Below are positions 7,311-15,742 of a DNA stretch of 64,000 nucleotides, one piece after another; positions within the stretch are counted from its first letter, which is position 1; each line of letters opens with the position of its first letter. The DNA comes from Thalassospira alkalitolerans (lineage in GTDB: Bacteria; Pseudomonadota; Alphaproteobacteria; Rhodospirillales; Thalassospiraceae): positions 186,001 to 250,000 of the forward strand of contig NZ_JFKB01000007.1 of NCBI RefSeq assembly GCF_002115745.1. Reading direction: 5' to 3'. The position numbers and the translations under genes are program-made. Under the pieces are notes generated by a model. It did no database searches and was not told where the DNA came from. It was given only the letters and a program-made list of their open reading frames with translations.

Positions 7311-8531
7311 TTATGCGTTGTCCCTGACTTTTAGCATGTTCTGAAAGTCGGGGATCATTTCCTGATAGATTGGAAGGGCGGCGGCACCGCGTGCAGCCGA
7401 ATAGGTGTTGCCGTCACTGATAAGGATCGGAAGGGTGTCACCTGTTGGTGTCGGGCCACTGGTGTTTTGCAGGCGGATGACTTCTTTCCACAAGGCGCGC
7501 AGGATGGGGTCAGGCAATAATCCGCCAAGAATCACGGCCTGCGGGTTCAACATGCTTGAGATAATCTGAAGCGTGGTGTTCAGATGCGGGGCGGCCTGAT
7601 TAATCCAGTTGCGCACGGGGCCGTCATCGGGCGACAGGGCGGCAATATGGGTCAGGCTTTGATCATTGATCAGATCATCGCGATGGGCGGCATCGAATTC
7701 TTCGTAAAGGGCGAGTAACGAGACATAGCGTTCAAGGCATCCCTTGCGTCCGCAATCACACGGGCGGCCATTGGCCTCGATCGGGATATGGCCGATTTCA
7801 CCTGCCCCACCTTTGGCGCCATGAATGATCCGGCCATCAAGGAACAGGCCCGCACCAAGGCCGTGACCGATAAAGATATAGACGAAATTATCCAGTTCAC
7901 GCGCGGTGCCGTAAAGTTTTTCGGAAACGGCGGCGGCATCGGCATCGTTTTCAACAAATACCGGGCATCCTGCCTTTTCGCTCATGATGCCGGCCAGATC
8001 GAAACCTTCCCATCCCGGCGCGATGCCGGTTGGTCCGGCAATGCCGACCGGGCCGGGCATGGCAACGCCGATCCCGATATTGCGCGCCGGATCAAGTTGT
8101 GACTTTGCAATAATATCGTGGCTGGCGGCGACCAAAAGATCGACGGCCTGCATCGGGTCGGGATGATTGACCGGGCGGCTGAGTTGGCAGCGTTCTTCGC
8201 CCATCAGATCGACCAGAACCGCATCGATTTGCGTGCCGGTTAACTGAAACCCGATGGCATAGCCGCCGTCCGGATTAAGCCGATAGGGGCGGGCCGGTTG
8301 GCCGCGCTTTTGGCGCACCGGTTCGCCCGCAAGCAAAAGACCGGCTTCTTCAAGTTCGCCGACCAGATTTGAAATGGTTTGGGCGGAAAGATTTGTCAGG
8401 CGGGTGATATCGGCCCGCGACAGGCCATCATGGCGGCGAACCGCATCCAAAATGGCGCGGCGATTATGGTTTTTGGCGTGCAAAAGGTTGGTGCCTGTCA
8501 CGCTGGTAGATTGTTTTTTCATCTTCGCCAT
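7311..8531 (-). CDS. ROK-family transcriptional repressor
   Basis: A sugar-responsive regulator of the NagC/XylR type, about 406 residues from the chosen start. An N-terminal winged HTH (ADITRLTNLSAQTISNLVGELEEAGLL) precedes an ROK sugar-kinase-like domain with GHGLGAGLFLDGRIIHGAKGGAGEIGH and the zinc site CDCGRKGC (about 258-265). Three in-frame ATGs lie at 8543, 8531 and 8522; GGGAGG lies just before 8531, so one of the last two is likely. It is transcribed away from the sugar ABC operon across a 117-bp gap containing a perfect 11-bp inverted repeat, its likely operator. Derepression by the transported sugar is the expected mode. Confidence 0.88.
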   Translation of the reverse strand: MAKMKKQSTSVTGTNLLHAKNHNRRAILDAVRRHDGLSRADITRLTNLSAQTISNLVGELEEAGLLLAGEPVRQKRGQPARPYRLNPDGGYAIGFQLTGTQIDAVLVDLMGEERCQLSRPVNHPDPMQAVDLLVAASHDIIAKSQLDPARNIGIGVAMPGPVGIAGPTGIAPGWEGFDLAGIMSEKAGCPVFVENDADAAAVSEKLYGTARELDNFVYIFIGHGLGAGLFLDGRIIHGAKGGAGEIGHIPIEANGRPCDCGRKGCLERYVSLLALYEEFDAAHRDDLINDQSLTHIAALSPDDGPVRNWINQAAPHLNTTLQIISSMLNPQAVILGGLLPDPILRALWKEVIRLQNTSGPTPTGDTLPILISDGNTYSAARGAAALPIYQEMIPDFQNMLKVRDNA

Positions 8532-8550
8532 TGCCCTCCCCATTCTTATA

Positions 8551-8583
8551 TATTATTAATTACATCAAATTGAATTAATAATA
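8551..8583. promoter_or_regulatory. Probable ROK operator: 11-bp perfect inverted repeat
   Basis: TATTATTAATT (8551-8561) and AATTAATAATA (8573-8583) are exact reverse complements separated by 11 bp. The repeat lies between the divergent ROK repressor and the sugar-binding protein gene. Its A+T-rich, TTAATT-type core and length resemble known ROK boxes. It could control both directions. Confidence 0.7.
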
Positions 8584-8648
8584 AAGCCTGTGTTCAAACA
8601 GGTTGTCATTGGATCAATTCGTATCTCATTCATCAGGGAGATAAATAC

Positions 8649-9887
8649 ATGAAGATCAAGAATATCCTAAAAGGGGCTGTTTTCGGCGTCTTTGCCGTTT
8701 CCGGTGCCGCACATGCCGAAGTTACGCTGAATGCATTGTTTATGGCGCAGGCAGCCTATAGCGAAGATGACATTCGCAACATGACCGAGGATTTCAAATC
8801 GGCCAATCCGGGTGTTAATGTGAATGTCGAACTGGTGCCTTACGAGGCCCTGCATGACAAGATCGTCCTGTCGCAAAGTGCCAATGGCTATGACGTTGTG
8901 TTGTATGACGTGATCTGGCCCGCTGAATTTGCGCAGTATCAGTTGCTTGAAAACGTGACGGACCGCGTTGATGCTGATACCCGCAAGGGCATTCTGGACG
9001 GAGCATGGACCACGGTGGAATATGATGGCAGCCTGTATGGTATGCCATGGATCGCCGATACCAAGTTCCTGTTCTATAACAAGGAAATGCTGAAAAAGGC
9101 CGGTTTTGATACTCCGCCAGCCACATGGGCTGAACTGGAAAGTCAGGCCAAGGCGATCAAGGACAAGGGGATTGTTGATTATCCGCTGGTTTGGTCCTGG
9201 TCACAGTCTGAAGCCGCGATTTGCGATTACACCACCATCCTTTCGGGTATGGGCGGTCAGTTTCTTGATGCTGATGGCAAACCGGCATTCAATACCGGTG
9301 GTGGCCTGAAGGCACTTGAATATATGGTTGATACGATTGATGACGGTCTGACCAACCCGAACTCACGCGAATATCTTGAAGAAGATGTTCGTCGGGTGTT
9401 TTCAAGCGGACAGGCGGCTTTTGCGCTGAACTGGGGATATATGTACAACCTTGCCAATGACCCGGCCGAAAGCCAGGTTGCCGGTCATGTTGGCATTGCC
9501 CCGGCACCGGGAACCGCCGGAATTTCGACAGCATCGGCCGTGAACGGTTCGATGGGCCTTGGTATTCCGACCAAAAGTGAGCACAAGGAAGAAGCTTGGA
9601 AATATATCCAGTTCCTGACCTCGCAGAAGGTGCAGGACCAATATGCCAAGCTGAGCCTGCCGGTATGGGAAGCATCGTACAGCAATCCTGATGTGATCAA
9701 AGGGCAGGAGCCGTTTGTTGATGCGGCGAAAACCAGCCTTGCCGTGATGGCGCCGCGCCCGACCATGGCGGCCTATCAGGAAGCATCGTCGGTTTTGCAG
9801 GAAGCCCTTCAGAATGCGATGCTGGGGACGCAAACCCCGGCGGATGCCCTGAACGGTGCGGCCGAGGCGATTGGCGATATTCAGTAA
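8649..9887 (+). CDS. Sugar ABC transporter substrate-binding protein
   Basis: A 412-residue extracellular solute-binding protein of family 1 (MalE/UgpB-like). A signal peptide ends near AHAEV (residue 23). YDVVLYDVIWPAEFAQYQLLENVTDR, GMPWIADTKFLFYNKEMLKKAGFDTPPATWAEL and AAFALNWGYMYN are typical of the family. GGGAG lies upstream of ATG 8649. It is the first gene of an operon with two permeases, a PfkB kinase and a MalK-type ATPase. Presumed ligand: a mono- or disaccharide recognised by the divergent ROK repressor. Confidence 0.9.
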   Translation: MKIKNILKGAVFGVFAVSGAAHAEVTLNALFMAQAAYSEDDIRNMTEDFKSANPGVNVNVELVPYEALHDKIVLSQSANGYDVVLYDVIWPAEFAQYQLLENVTDRVDADTRKGILDGAWTTVEYDGSLYGMPWIADTKFLFYNKEMLKKAGFDTPPATWAELESQAKAIKDKGIVDYPLVWSWSQSEAAICDYTTILSGMGGQFLDADGKPAFNTGGGLKALEYMVDTIDDGLTNPNSREYLEEDVRRVFSSGQAAFALNWGYMYNLANDPAESQVAGHVGIAPAPGTAGISTASAVNGSMGLGIPTKSEHKEEAWKYIQFLTSQKVQDQYAKLSLPVWEASYSNPDVIKGQEPFVDAAKTSLAVMAPRPTMAAYQEASSVLQEALQNAMLGTQTPADALNGAAEAIGDIQ

Positions 9888-9935
9888 TCGTTTTTCGTAT
9901 ACATACGACTTCCAACCGGAGCCGAAACCACCGCT

Positions 9936-10820
9936 ATGATTTCCCATCGTAAAACGGTGACGGCGTGGCTGCTGCTGACCCCGATGATTGTTATCATCCT
10001 CGGGGTCAGCGGATACCCGTTGATCAAAACAATTTATTTCAGCCTGACCGGTGCAAAATTGATTGCGCCCGATATGACCAGCATATGGGTCGGGTTTGAC
10101 AATTACATTCGCGCATTATCGTCGTCGAAATTCCGCGAAGCCATTTGGCACACGACCTATTTTGCCGTGATTTCCGTCGGTGTGGAAATGGTGATTGGTG
10201 TGCTGGTAGCGTTGCTTTTGAACGAGGCTTTTAAAGGCCGGACATTGTTGCGCGCGATGCTGATTTTACCGCTGGCATTACCGACTGTTGTCAATGCCAT
10301 GATGTGGCGGTTGATCTATAACCCGGATTTCGGGGCGCTGAATGCGTTGCTTTTGCAATTTGGCATGCTTGATGCCTATCGTTCTTGGCTGGGCGATCCG
10401 GCATCGGCACTTGATATGGTTATTCTGGCCGACGTGTGGAAAAACTTTCCGCTGGTCGCGCTGATTGCCCTTGCTGCCCTGCAAACCGTTCCCAAGGATT
10501 TATATGAGGCCGCGACCCTTGATGGGGCAGGTGTGTGGAACCGGTTCTGGCGGATTACGCTTCCGGCGATTATGGGGCCGCTTAGTGTGGCGCTTGTGCT
10601 GCGCACGATCGAGGCATTTAAGGTGTTTGACATTATCTATGTCATGACCCGCGGTGGCCCGGCCAGCAGCACAAAAACTGTCAGTTTTTATGTCTATCAG
10701 GAAGCATTCGCCTATATGCGGGTCGGATCGGGGGCGTCCTATGCCCTGATTGTGGTGCTGATCAGTGCCAGCCTGATTGCCGGTTATATGTATCTGATCC
10801 GCAAGCAGGGGGAGGTTTAA
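9936..10820 (+). CDS. Sugar ABC transporter permease (MalF/UgpA type)
   Basis: A 294-residue inner-membrane permease with about six transmembrane segments. The conserved EAA loop is LYEAATLDGAGVWNRFWRITLPAIMGP, which docks to the ATPase. The first segment starts at TAWLLLTPMIVIILGVSGYPL. It follows the binding-protein gene by 48 bp and is separated from the second permease by a single base. Confidence 0.92.
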   Translation: MISHRKTVTAWLLLTPMIVIILGVSGYPLIKTIYFSLTGAKLIAPDMTSIWVGFDNYIRALSSSKFREAIWHTTYFAVISVGVEMVIGVLVALLLNEAFKGRTLLRAMLILPLALPTVVNAMMWRLIYNPDFGALNALLLQFGMLDAYRSWLGDPASALDMVILADVWKNFPLVALIALAALQTVPKDLYEAATLDGAGVWNRFWRITLPAIMGPLSVALVLRTIEAFKVFDIIYVMTRGGPASSTKTVSFYVYQEAFAYMRVGSGASYALIVVLISASLIAGYMYLIRKQGEV

Positions 10821-10821
10821 A

Positions 10822-11670
10822 ATGCAAGCATCCCGGAACAAGAAAATATGTGTCTATCTGGGGGCGGCTTTGCTGGCGCTGGTGATTGCCACACCTGTTT
10901 TGTGGCTGTTTATCATGAGCATCAGTTCATCAACCCATCTGACGACCTTGCCACTGCAATGGTGGCCCGACGAGCCGACGTTCGAGAATTACCGCAGCCT
11001 TTTGATCTATGCCGAGAATACCCCATCGCAAAGCTTCCTTTATGGGATCCGCAATAGCGTGATTATCGCGCTTGCGGCGACGGGGGTATCCATCGCCGCA
11101 GCCATTCCGGCGGCGTACAGCTTTTCACGTCTGCCCGGAAAGCGTCGCAAGAACCTGCTTTATGCCGTGATCGCGATCTTTATGTTGCCGCCCGTGGCGA
11201 TTGTTTTGCCGATGTATACGATCATGAATGCGCTGGGGCTGCTCAATACCCATTTCGCGCTGATCATTGTGTATTGTTCGATCCTGTTGCCGTTTACGAC
11301 ATGGCTGTTGAAAAGCAATTTCGACACCATCCCAAGCGATCTTGACGAAGCGCCGATTATTGACGGGGCCAATCGGGTTCAGGCGATTTGGTATGTGATC
11401 CTGCCGATTGCGCGCCCGGCATTGGGCGCGGCGGTGATGATGGCAGTTTTGCTGGCCTGGGATGAGTTTTTCTATGGTCTGCTGTTCACCAACGATATCC
11501 GTGCCAAGACAATCACGGTGGCGATTGCCGATCTGGCGGCGGGGCGTGTGGCTGATTATGGCCTGATTTCAGCGGCTGGAATTCTGGCCGCCGTGCCACC
11601 GGTTGTTCTGGCGTTTTTCATGCAGAAAACCCTGGTTTCCGGTTTGGCCAGCGGCAGTGTTAAGGGATGA
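10822..11670 (+). CDS. Sugar ABC transporter permease (MalG/UgpE type)
   Basis: A 282-residue partner permease. The EAA loop reads LDEAPIIDGANRVQAIWYVILPIARPAL. Six membrane segments can be traced, beginning with YLGAALLALVIATPVLWLFIMSI and ending with AAGILAAVPPVVLAFFM. Its stop codon overlaps the start of the kinase gene (ATGA), which implies translational coupling. Confidence 0.92.
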   Translation: MQASRNKKICVYLGAALLALVIATPVLWLFIMSISSSTHLTTLPLQWWPDEPTFENYRSLLIYAENTPSQSFLYGIRNSVIIALAATGVSIAAAIPAAYSFSRLPGKRRKNLLYAVIAIFMLPPVAIVLPMYTIMNALGLLNTHFALIIVYCSILLPFTTWLLKSNFDTIPSDLDEAPIIDGANRVQAIWYVILPIARPALGAAVMMAVLLAWDEFFYGLLFTNDIRAKTITVAIADLAAGRVADYGLISAAGILAAVPPVVLAFFMQKTLVSGLASGSVKG

Positions 11671-12725
11671 ATAGCATGCGTAATTCTATCACCGGCATGC
11701 GCCCCGATCCGAAACGCGAAATCATTTCGATTGGCACGATCAATGTTGATCAGTTGCTGGGCCCGATTGACGATTGGCCCGATCGTGGCACCGAAACGGT
11801 TTATCCGCAGTACGAAATGCGGGTTGGCGGCGGCGGCGGCATTTTCGGGGCGGCCTTGATGGCACTTGGTGCCAATCAGCGCATGGTGGTCAATATTGGT
11901 CGCGATGAAATGGGCGATTGGCTTAAATCCCAGTTTGGGCCGCTTGCCGAACATTGGCATCAAAGCGACACCGTGACATCGGTCACCATTGGCCTGACGC
12001 ATTCCGACAAGGAACGGACCTTTTTGTCGAACGAAGGGCATAGTGCTTTGTTTGACGCCGATATGGTGCGCAAAATGTTGTCGCATGCGGAACTTGACGG
12101 TTCGATTGCGCTTTTGGTTGGTAATTTCCTGATGCCCCGGCTGGTGCCCGATTGCACCGATTTGCTGGGCGAATTGCGTGATGCGGGGGCGATTGTCGCC
12201 CTTGATACGGCATGGCCGACCGGGGGCTGGACCGATGCGGTTCAGGATCATGTCCTTGGCTGGTTGCCGATGGTTGATATCTTATTGATCAACGATGCCG
12301 AGGCCGCAGGGTTGCTGGGCATTGACGGTGAAACCTTTACCACCAATGTTGATTTTCATATTGCGCAAATTGCCAAAAAGCTCGCACCCGGCGCGATTGT
12401 GGTCGTCAAGCGCGGGCGTCACGGGGCGTCGGCCTGTATGGGCGATGATATCGTTAGTGCGGCGGTATCTGGCGCGGTCGATGTGGTCGATACTGTGGGG
12501 GCCGGTGATTGCTTTAATGCCGGGTTCCTTTTGGCGTTTCAACGTGGTGCCGGGCTTGGTGATTGCCTGCGCGCCGGGATCGAGGTGGCGGGTAAAACCA
12601 TCGCCAGCCATCCGCGCCATTATCCCGGACTTGGCGATTTATGCGCGCCAATAAGCGCCTTGCTGGATCCGGAAAATCAATCAAAAACAGATTTCATGAC
12701 TTTCGATCAAGTGGAGAACGGCTGA
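11667..12725 (+). CDS. PfkB-family (ribokinase-like) carbohydrate kinase
   Basis: A 352-residue kinase. Residues 51-63 give the N-terminal glycine-rich sugar site (MRVGGGGGIFGAA), and DTVGAGDCFNAGF (275-287) is the anion hole and catalytic aspartate (about D281) of the PfkB signature 2. It starts on an ATG overlapping the permease stop and ends 1 bp before the ATPase gene. A kinase placed inside the transport operon suggests it phosphorylates the imported sugar. The substrate cannot be read from the sequence. Confidence 0.88.
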   Translation: MNSMRNSITGMRPDPKREIISIGTINVDQLLGPIDDWPDRGTETVYPQYEMRVGGGGGIFGAALMALGANQRMVVNIGRDEMGDWLKSQFGPLAEHWHQSDTVTSVTIGLTHSDKERTFLSNEGHSALFDADMVRKMLSHAELDGSIALLVGNFLMPRLVPDCTDLLGELRDAGAIVALDTAWPTGGWTDAVQDHVLGWLPMVDILLINDAEAAGLLGIDGETFTTNVDFHIAQIAKKLAPGAIVVVKRGRHGASACMGDDIVSAAVSGAVDVVDTVGAGDCFNAGFLLAFQRGAGLGDCLRAGIEVAGKTIASHPRHYPGLGDLCAPISALLDPENQSKTDFMTFDQVENG

Positions 12726-12726
12726 G

Positions 12727-13815
12727 ATGGCGTCGGTATCATTATCAAATGTCACCAAGACTTTTGGGACGGCAAACATCATCAAGGGCGTCGACCTTTC
12801 GGTCGGGGATGGGGAGCTTGTGGTTTTCGTTGGCCCGTCGGGCTGTGGTAAATCGACCCTGTTGCGCATGATTTCCGGGCTGGAGGAAATATCGGGCGGT
12901 GAAATTCATCTGGGGGATCGCCGCGTTGATCATTTGCCCGCATCGGACCGCGATATTGCCATGGTGTTTCAATCCTATGCGCTTTATCCGCATATGACGG
13001 TCGCGGAAAATATTGGTTTCCCGCTTAAAATGGCGGGTAAATCCAAACGCGAGATTGCCGATAAAACCCGCGAGATCGGTGACGTTCTGCAATTGTTGCC
13101 GTTGTTTGACCGAACCCCAAAACAATTATCGGGTGGCCAGCGCCAGCGCGTTGCAATCGGCCGGGCCTTGGCGCGTGATCCGAAAATCATCCTGTTGGAT
13201 GAACCGTTATCAAATCTTGATGCGGCGCTTCGGGTTGATATGCGTATGGAACTGGCGCGCTTGCACCGTGAACTTGGCGCAACAATGATTTATGTCACCC
13301 ATGATCAGGTCGAAGCCATGACCATGGCCGACCGTATCGTGGTTTTGCGTGATGGCGTGGTTGAGCAGGTTGGATCACCGCTAGACCTTTATCGGCACCC
13401 GGTTAACCAGTTCGTTGCCGGGTTTATTGGATCACCAAAAATGAACTTTTGGTCGGCACGCAGTGATGCCGATGGTCGTTTGGTTCTGCCAGCGGGGATG
13501 GCTTTGTCATTGCCCGGCGCGCTTGATCCTGATCAGGCGGTGACGGTTGGTGTTCGTCCGGAACATTTTGTGTTGGCAACCGATGATGCTTCGGCGGTTC
13601 TTCGGGGCAATGTGCTTTCGGTTGAGCATCTGGGATCGGATACTTTTGTTCAGCTTGATTGCGGCTTTGGCGATCCGGGGCAGATTGATATCAATGTCCG
13701 ACTTGCCGGGATTGTGCCGGTTCGTATCGGGGATGGGGTTAGCCTATCGGTTGCCGCGGTGGAAAACTGGCATCTTTTTGATGCGGATGGTGTTCGGTTG
13801 GATATATCGAAATAA
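12727..13815 (+). CDS. Sugar ABC transporter ATPase (MalK/UgpC type)
   Basis: A 362-residue ATPase with Walker A GPSGCGKST (36-44), signature LSGGQRQR (134-141), Walker B ILLDEP, switch H192 (THDQVEA) and a C-terminal OB-type regulatory domain from about residue 240 (VGVRPEHF). This is the full MalK architecture. It is the last gene of the sugar operon; the start follows the kinase stop after one base. Confidence 0.92.
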   Translation: MASVSLSNVTKTFGTANIIKGVDLSVGDGELVVFVGPSGCGKSTLLRMISGLEEISGGEIHLGDRRVDHLPASDRDIAMVFQSYALYPHMTVAENIGFPLKMAGKSKREIADKTREIGDVLQLLPLFDRTPKQLSGGQRQRVAIGRALARDPKIILLDEPLSNLDAALRVDMRMELARLHRELGATMIYVTHDQVEAMTMADRIVVLRDGVVEQVGSPLDLYRHPVNQFVAGFIGSPKMNFWSARSDADGRLVLPAGMALSLPGALDPDQAVTVGVRPEHFVLATDDASAVLRGNVLSVEHLGSDTFVQLDCGFGDPGQIDINVRLAGIVPVRIGDGVSLSVAAVENWHLFDADGVRLDISK

Positions 13816-13931
13816 CATAACTTTAATCGGCAGTTCCGCCGCTTTTTGGCCTTGGTTTTCTTGTTGTTTGCGTTCACGATTGCGCAAAGGGGACAAAACC
13901 CAAAAAATAACACGAGCAAACTGAGGCTATA

Positions 13932-15497
13932 ATGAAACTCTCTTCATGGATTTGGGGAAGGTTGCGGACGGTATTTGTGATCGGGGTTGTCGCCCTTGTC
14001 ACGGGGTGTGCCGGACTGCAATCGGACCGGGACCGGGTGACCGGGACTGTTGTTTTTTACGAAAAGATCGCGCTGGCACCTGATAGTGCGAGCCTTGTCG
14101 TGCGACTTCTTGATGCATCAAGTGGTGATGCGCCGGGAACTGAAATTTCATCGATTACCAATCCGGCGGGCAATCCGCCGATGGTGTTCATCCTGCCCTA
14201 TGACGCCAAGCGGATCGATCCAAGCCACCGTTACGTGATCGAGGCAAATATTGTCACCCAAAACGGTGATCTTTTGTTTCGCAATGATCAGACCTATCGC
14301 GTTTTAACCGATAATGCGCCCAATGATGTGCAGGTTTTGGTCCGGCGCGCCGGGCCGGGATCGGCGGCGGCAGCGCGCAATGGCGGTCATTCCGATGTTG
14401 CCCGCGATGTTGCCGCGATCACCACACAATTGCCTGATCTTCGGGTTCTTCCGGGCCGTTATAATGCCGGTGACAGCAAGGTCACGTTTAAAGCCTATGT
14501 CACGGGCGATGGCGAACCGGTTTATGTCGAAGAACACCGTGATTTGGGGAAATATGGCCAGTCCAACGTCAAATTCTATTATCGCAATGGCAAAATCCTG
14601 CACTTTGCCGAGGATGCCAACCGTATCAATTACAGCGGTGCGGTGGATGGCGAAGTTCTTGATTACGCCCTGAAGCTTGATTTTGCCATCGGTCGGTTTG
14701 CCGGTGGTACAAAAAACGTCAATGGCACGCCCGGAACCCCGAACGAACATGAAGTCAGCGGGGCGATGGCACAAAGCAAGGTTGCCCTGGCGCGGATCAG
14801 CGCGGCACTTGGCGAGGCGGCCTTGGCACCGGTTACCGGGCGCCAGACTTTTGTTTGCGATGATAAAAGCCGGTTTAACGCCACCTTCGAAGGCCGCAAG
14901 GGCGAGGCCGTGATCGAGTTCCTTGGCCGTGATCCACTGATCCTGCGCGTTCAGCGCACCGGGTCGGGATATGGTTATGCCAATGAAATGTATTCGATCC
15001 GCGGCAAGGGGCAGGACGCGACATGGACCGGGCCAGATGGTTCGACCAAATGTGCTGTTTCGGCCGAAATTACCGGTCTTGCGCTGGCACCGGGCAATTT
15101 CCCGGTTGTTGATGTTGATGATTTGCAAAAACCGGATAACCCGGAATGGACCCGCCAGATTACGGCCTTGATGCCGGCAATCAATGCTTGCCTTGCGGTA
15201 TCAAGCAATGATCTGACATCCATTTTAAAAGCATGGCCGATGGACCACGGTATGGTCGGGATACGGACAATCAACGGCGATGGCAGTCGTTATGATTGTC
15301 TGGCACCGTCCGGCGGCCTTGGTGATGTGCATACCGAATTGGTCGATGCCACAACCAATCGCCTGCCCGACGAGGGGGCGGTGCGTTTCACCCCCGCCAC
15401 CGGGGCCTATCCGGACGGCGAATGTTTCCGCCATCAGCGGGTTGAACATAACGGCATCTTCATTGGCTGGTTGTCGCATAATACCTGTAGTAGCTGA
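13932..15497 (+). CDS. Lipoprotein with YbaY-like and MliC-like domains
   Basis: A 521-residue predicted lipoprotein. The lipobox LVTGC places the lipidated cysteine at residue 26. Residues of about 35-137 (RVTGTVVFYEKIALAPDSASLVVRLLD and following) match the YbaY / type III secretion-chaperone-like lipoprotein domain (PF09619). The region around 315-380 (TFVCDDKSRFNATFEG then YSIRGKGQDATWTG) resembles the MliC lysozyme-inhibitor fold (PF09864), with its usual paired cysteines. A C-terminal cysteine-containing segment (ACLAVSS to CFRHQRVEHNG) is unassigned. It is probably a periplasmic envelope protein, perhaps protecting against lysozyme; these domain calls are from pattern memory. Confidence 0.65.
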   Translation: MKLSSWIWGRLRTVFVIGVVALVTGCAGLQSDRDRVTGTVVFYEKIALAPDSASLVVRLLDASSGDAPGTEISSITNPAGNPPMVFILPYDAKRIDPSHRYVIEANIVTQNGDLLFRNDQTYRVLTDNAPNDVQVLVRRAGPGSAAAARNGGHSDVARDVAAITTQLPDLRVLPGRYNAGDSKVTFKAYVTGDGEPVYVEEHRDLGKYGQSNVKFYYRNGKILHFAEDANRINYSGAVDGEVLDYALKLDFAIGRFAGGTKNVNGTPGTPNEHEVSGAMAQSKVALARISAALGEAALAPVTGRQTFVCDDKSRFNATFEGRKGEAVIEFLGRDPLILRVQRTGSGYGYANEMYSIRGKGQDATWTGPDGSTKCAVSAEITGLALAPGNFPVVDVDDLQKPDNPEWTRQITALMPAINACLAVSSNDLTSILKAWPMDHGMVGIRTINGDGSRYDCLAPSGGLGDVHTELVDATTNRLPDEGAVRFTPATGAYPDGECFRHQRVEHNGIFIGWLSHNTCSS

Positions 15498-15523
15498 TTT
15501 TTAAAGCAATCTGGAAAAGAGAG

Positions 15524-15554
15524 AGCCCCGCAGCAAATCGCTGTGGGGCTTTTG
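15524..15554 (+). terminator. Rho-independent terminator after the lipoprotein gene
   Basis: AGCCCCGCAG (15524-15533) pairs with CTGTGGGGCT (15541-15550) with a single G-T pair and a 7-base loop, followed by a short T-run. Confidence 0.75.
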
Positions 15555-15742
15555 GTGTTTGAGGATTGCTGAAATTGTTGGGCTTACGTGATTGGATAGG
15601 AATGTTATGCAATTTTAAAGTGTGCCTGATGAAGAGGGTGTGATATTAAAAATAATAGTTTCATAGGGTTGCCGTGTTTTAGGGAAACTCTTTGTGTATT
15701 CACAACCGGATCCGTTGCTTTGGCATTTCAGGAGGAAATAGT

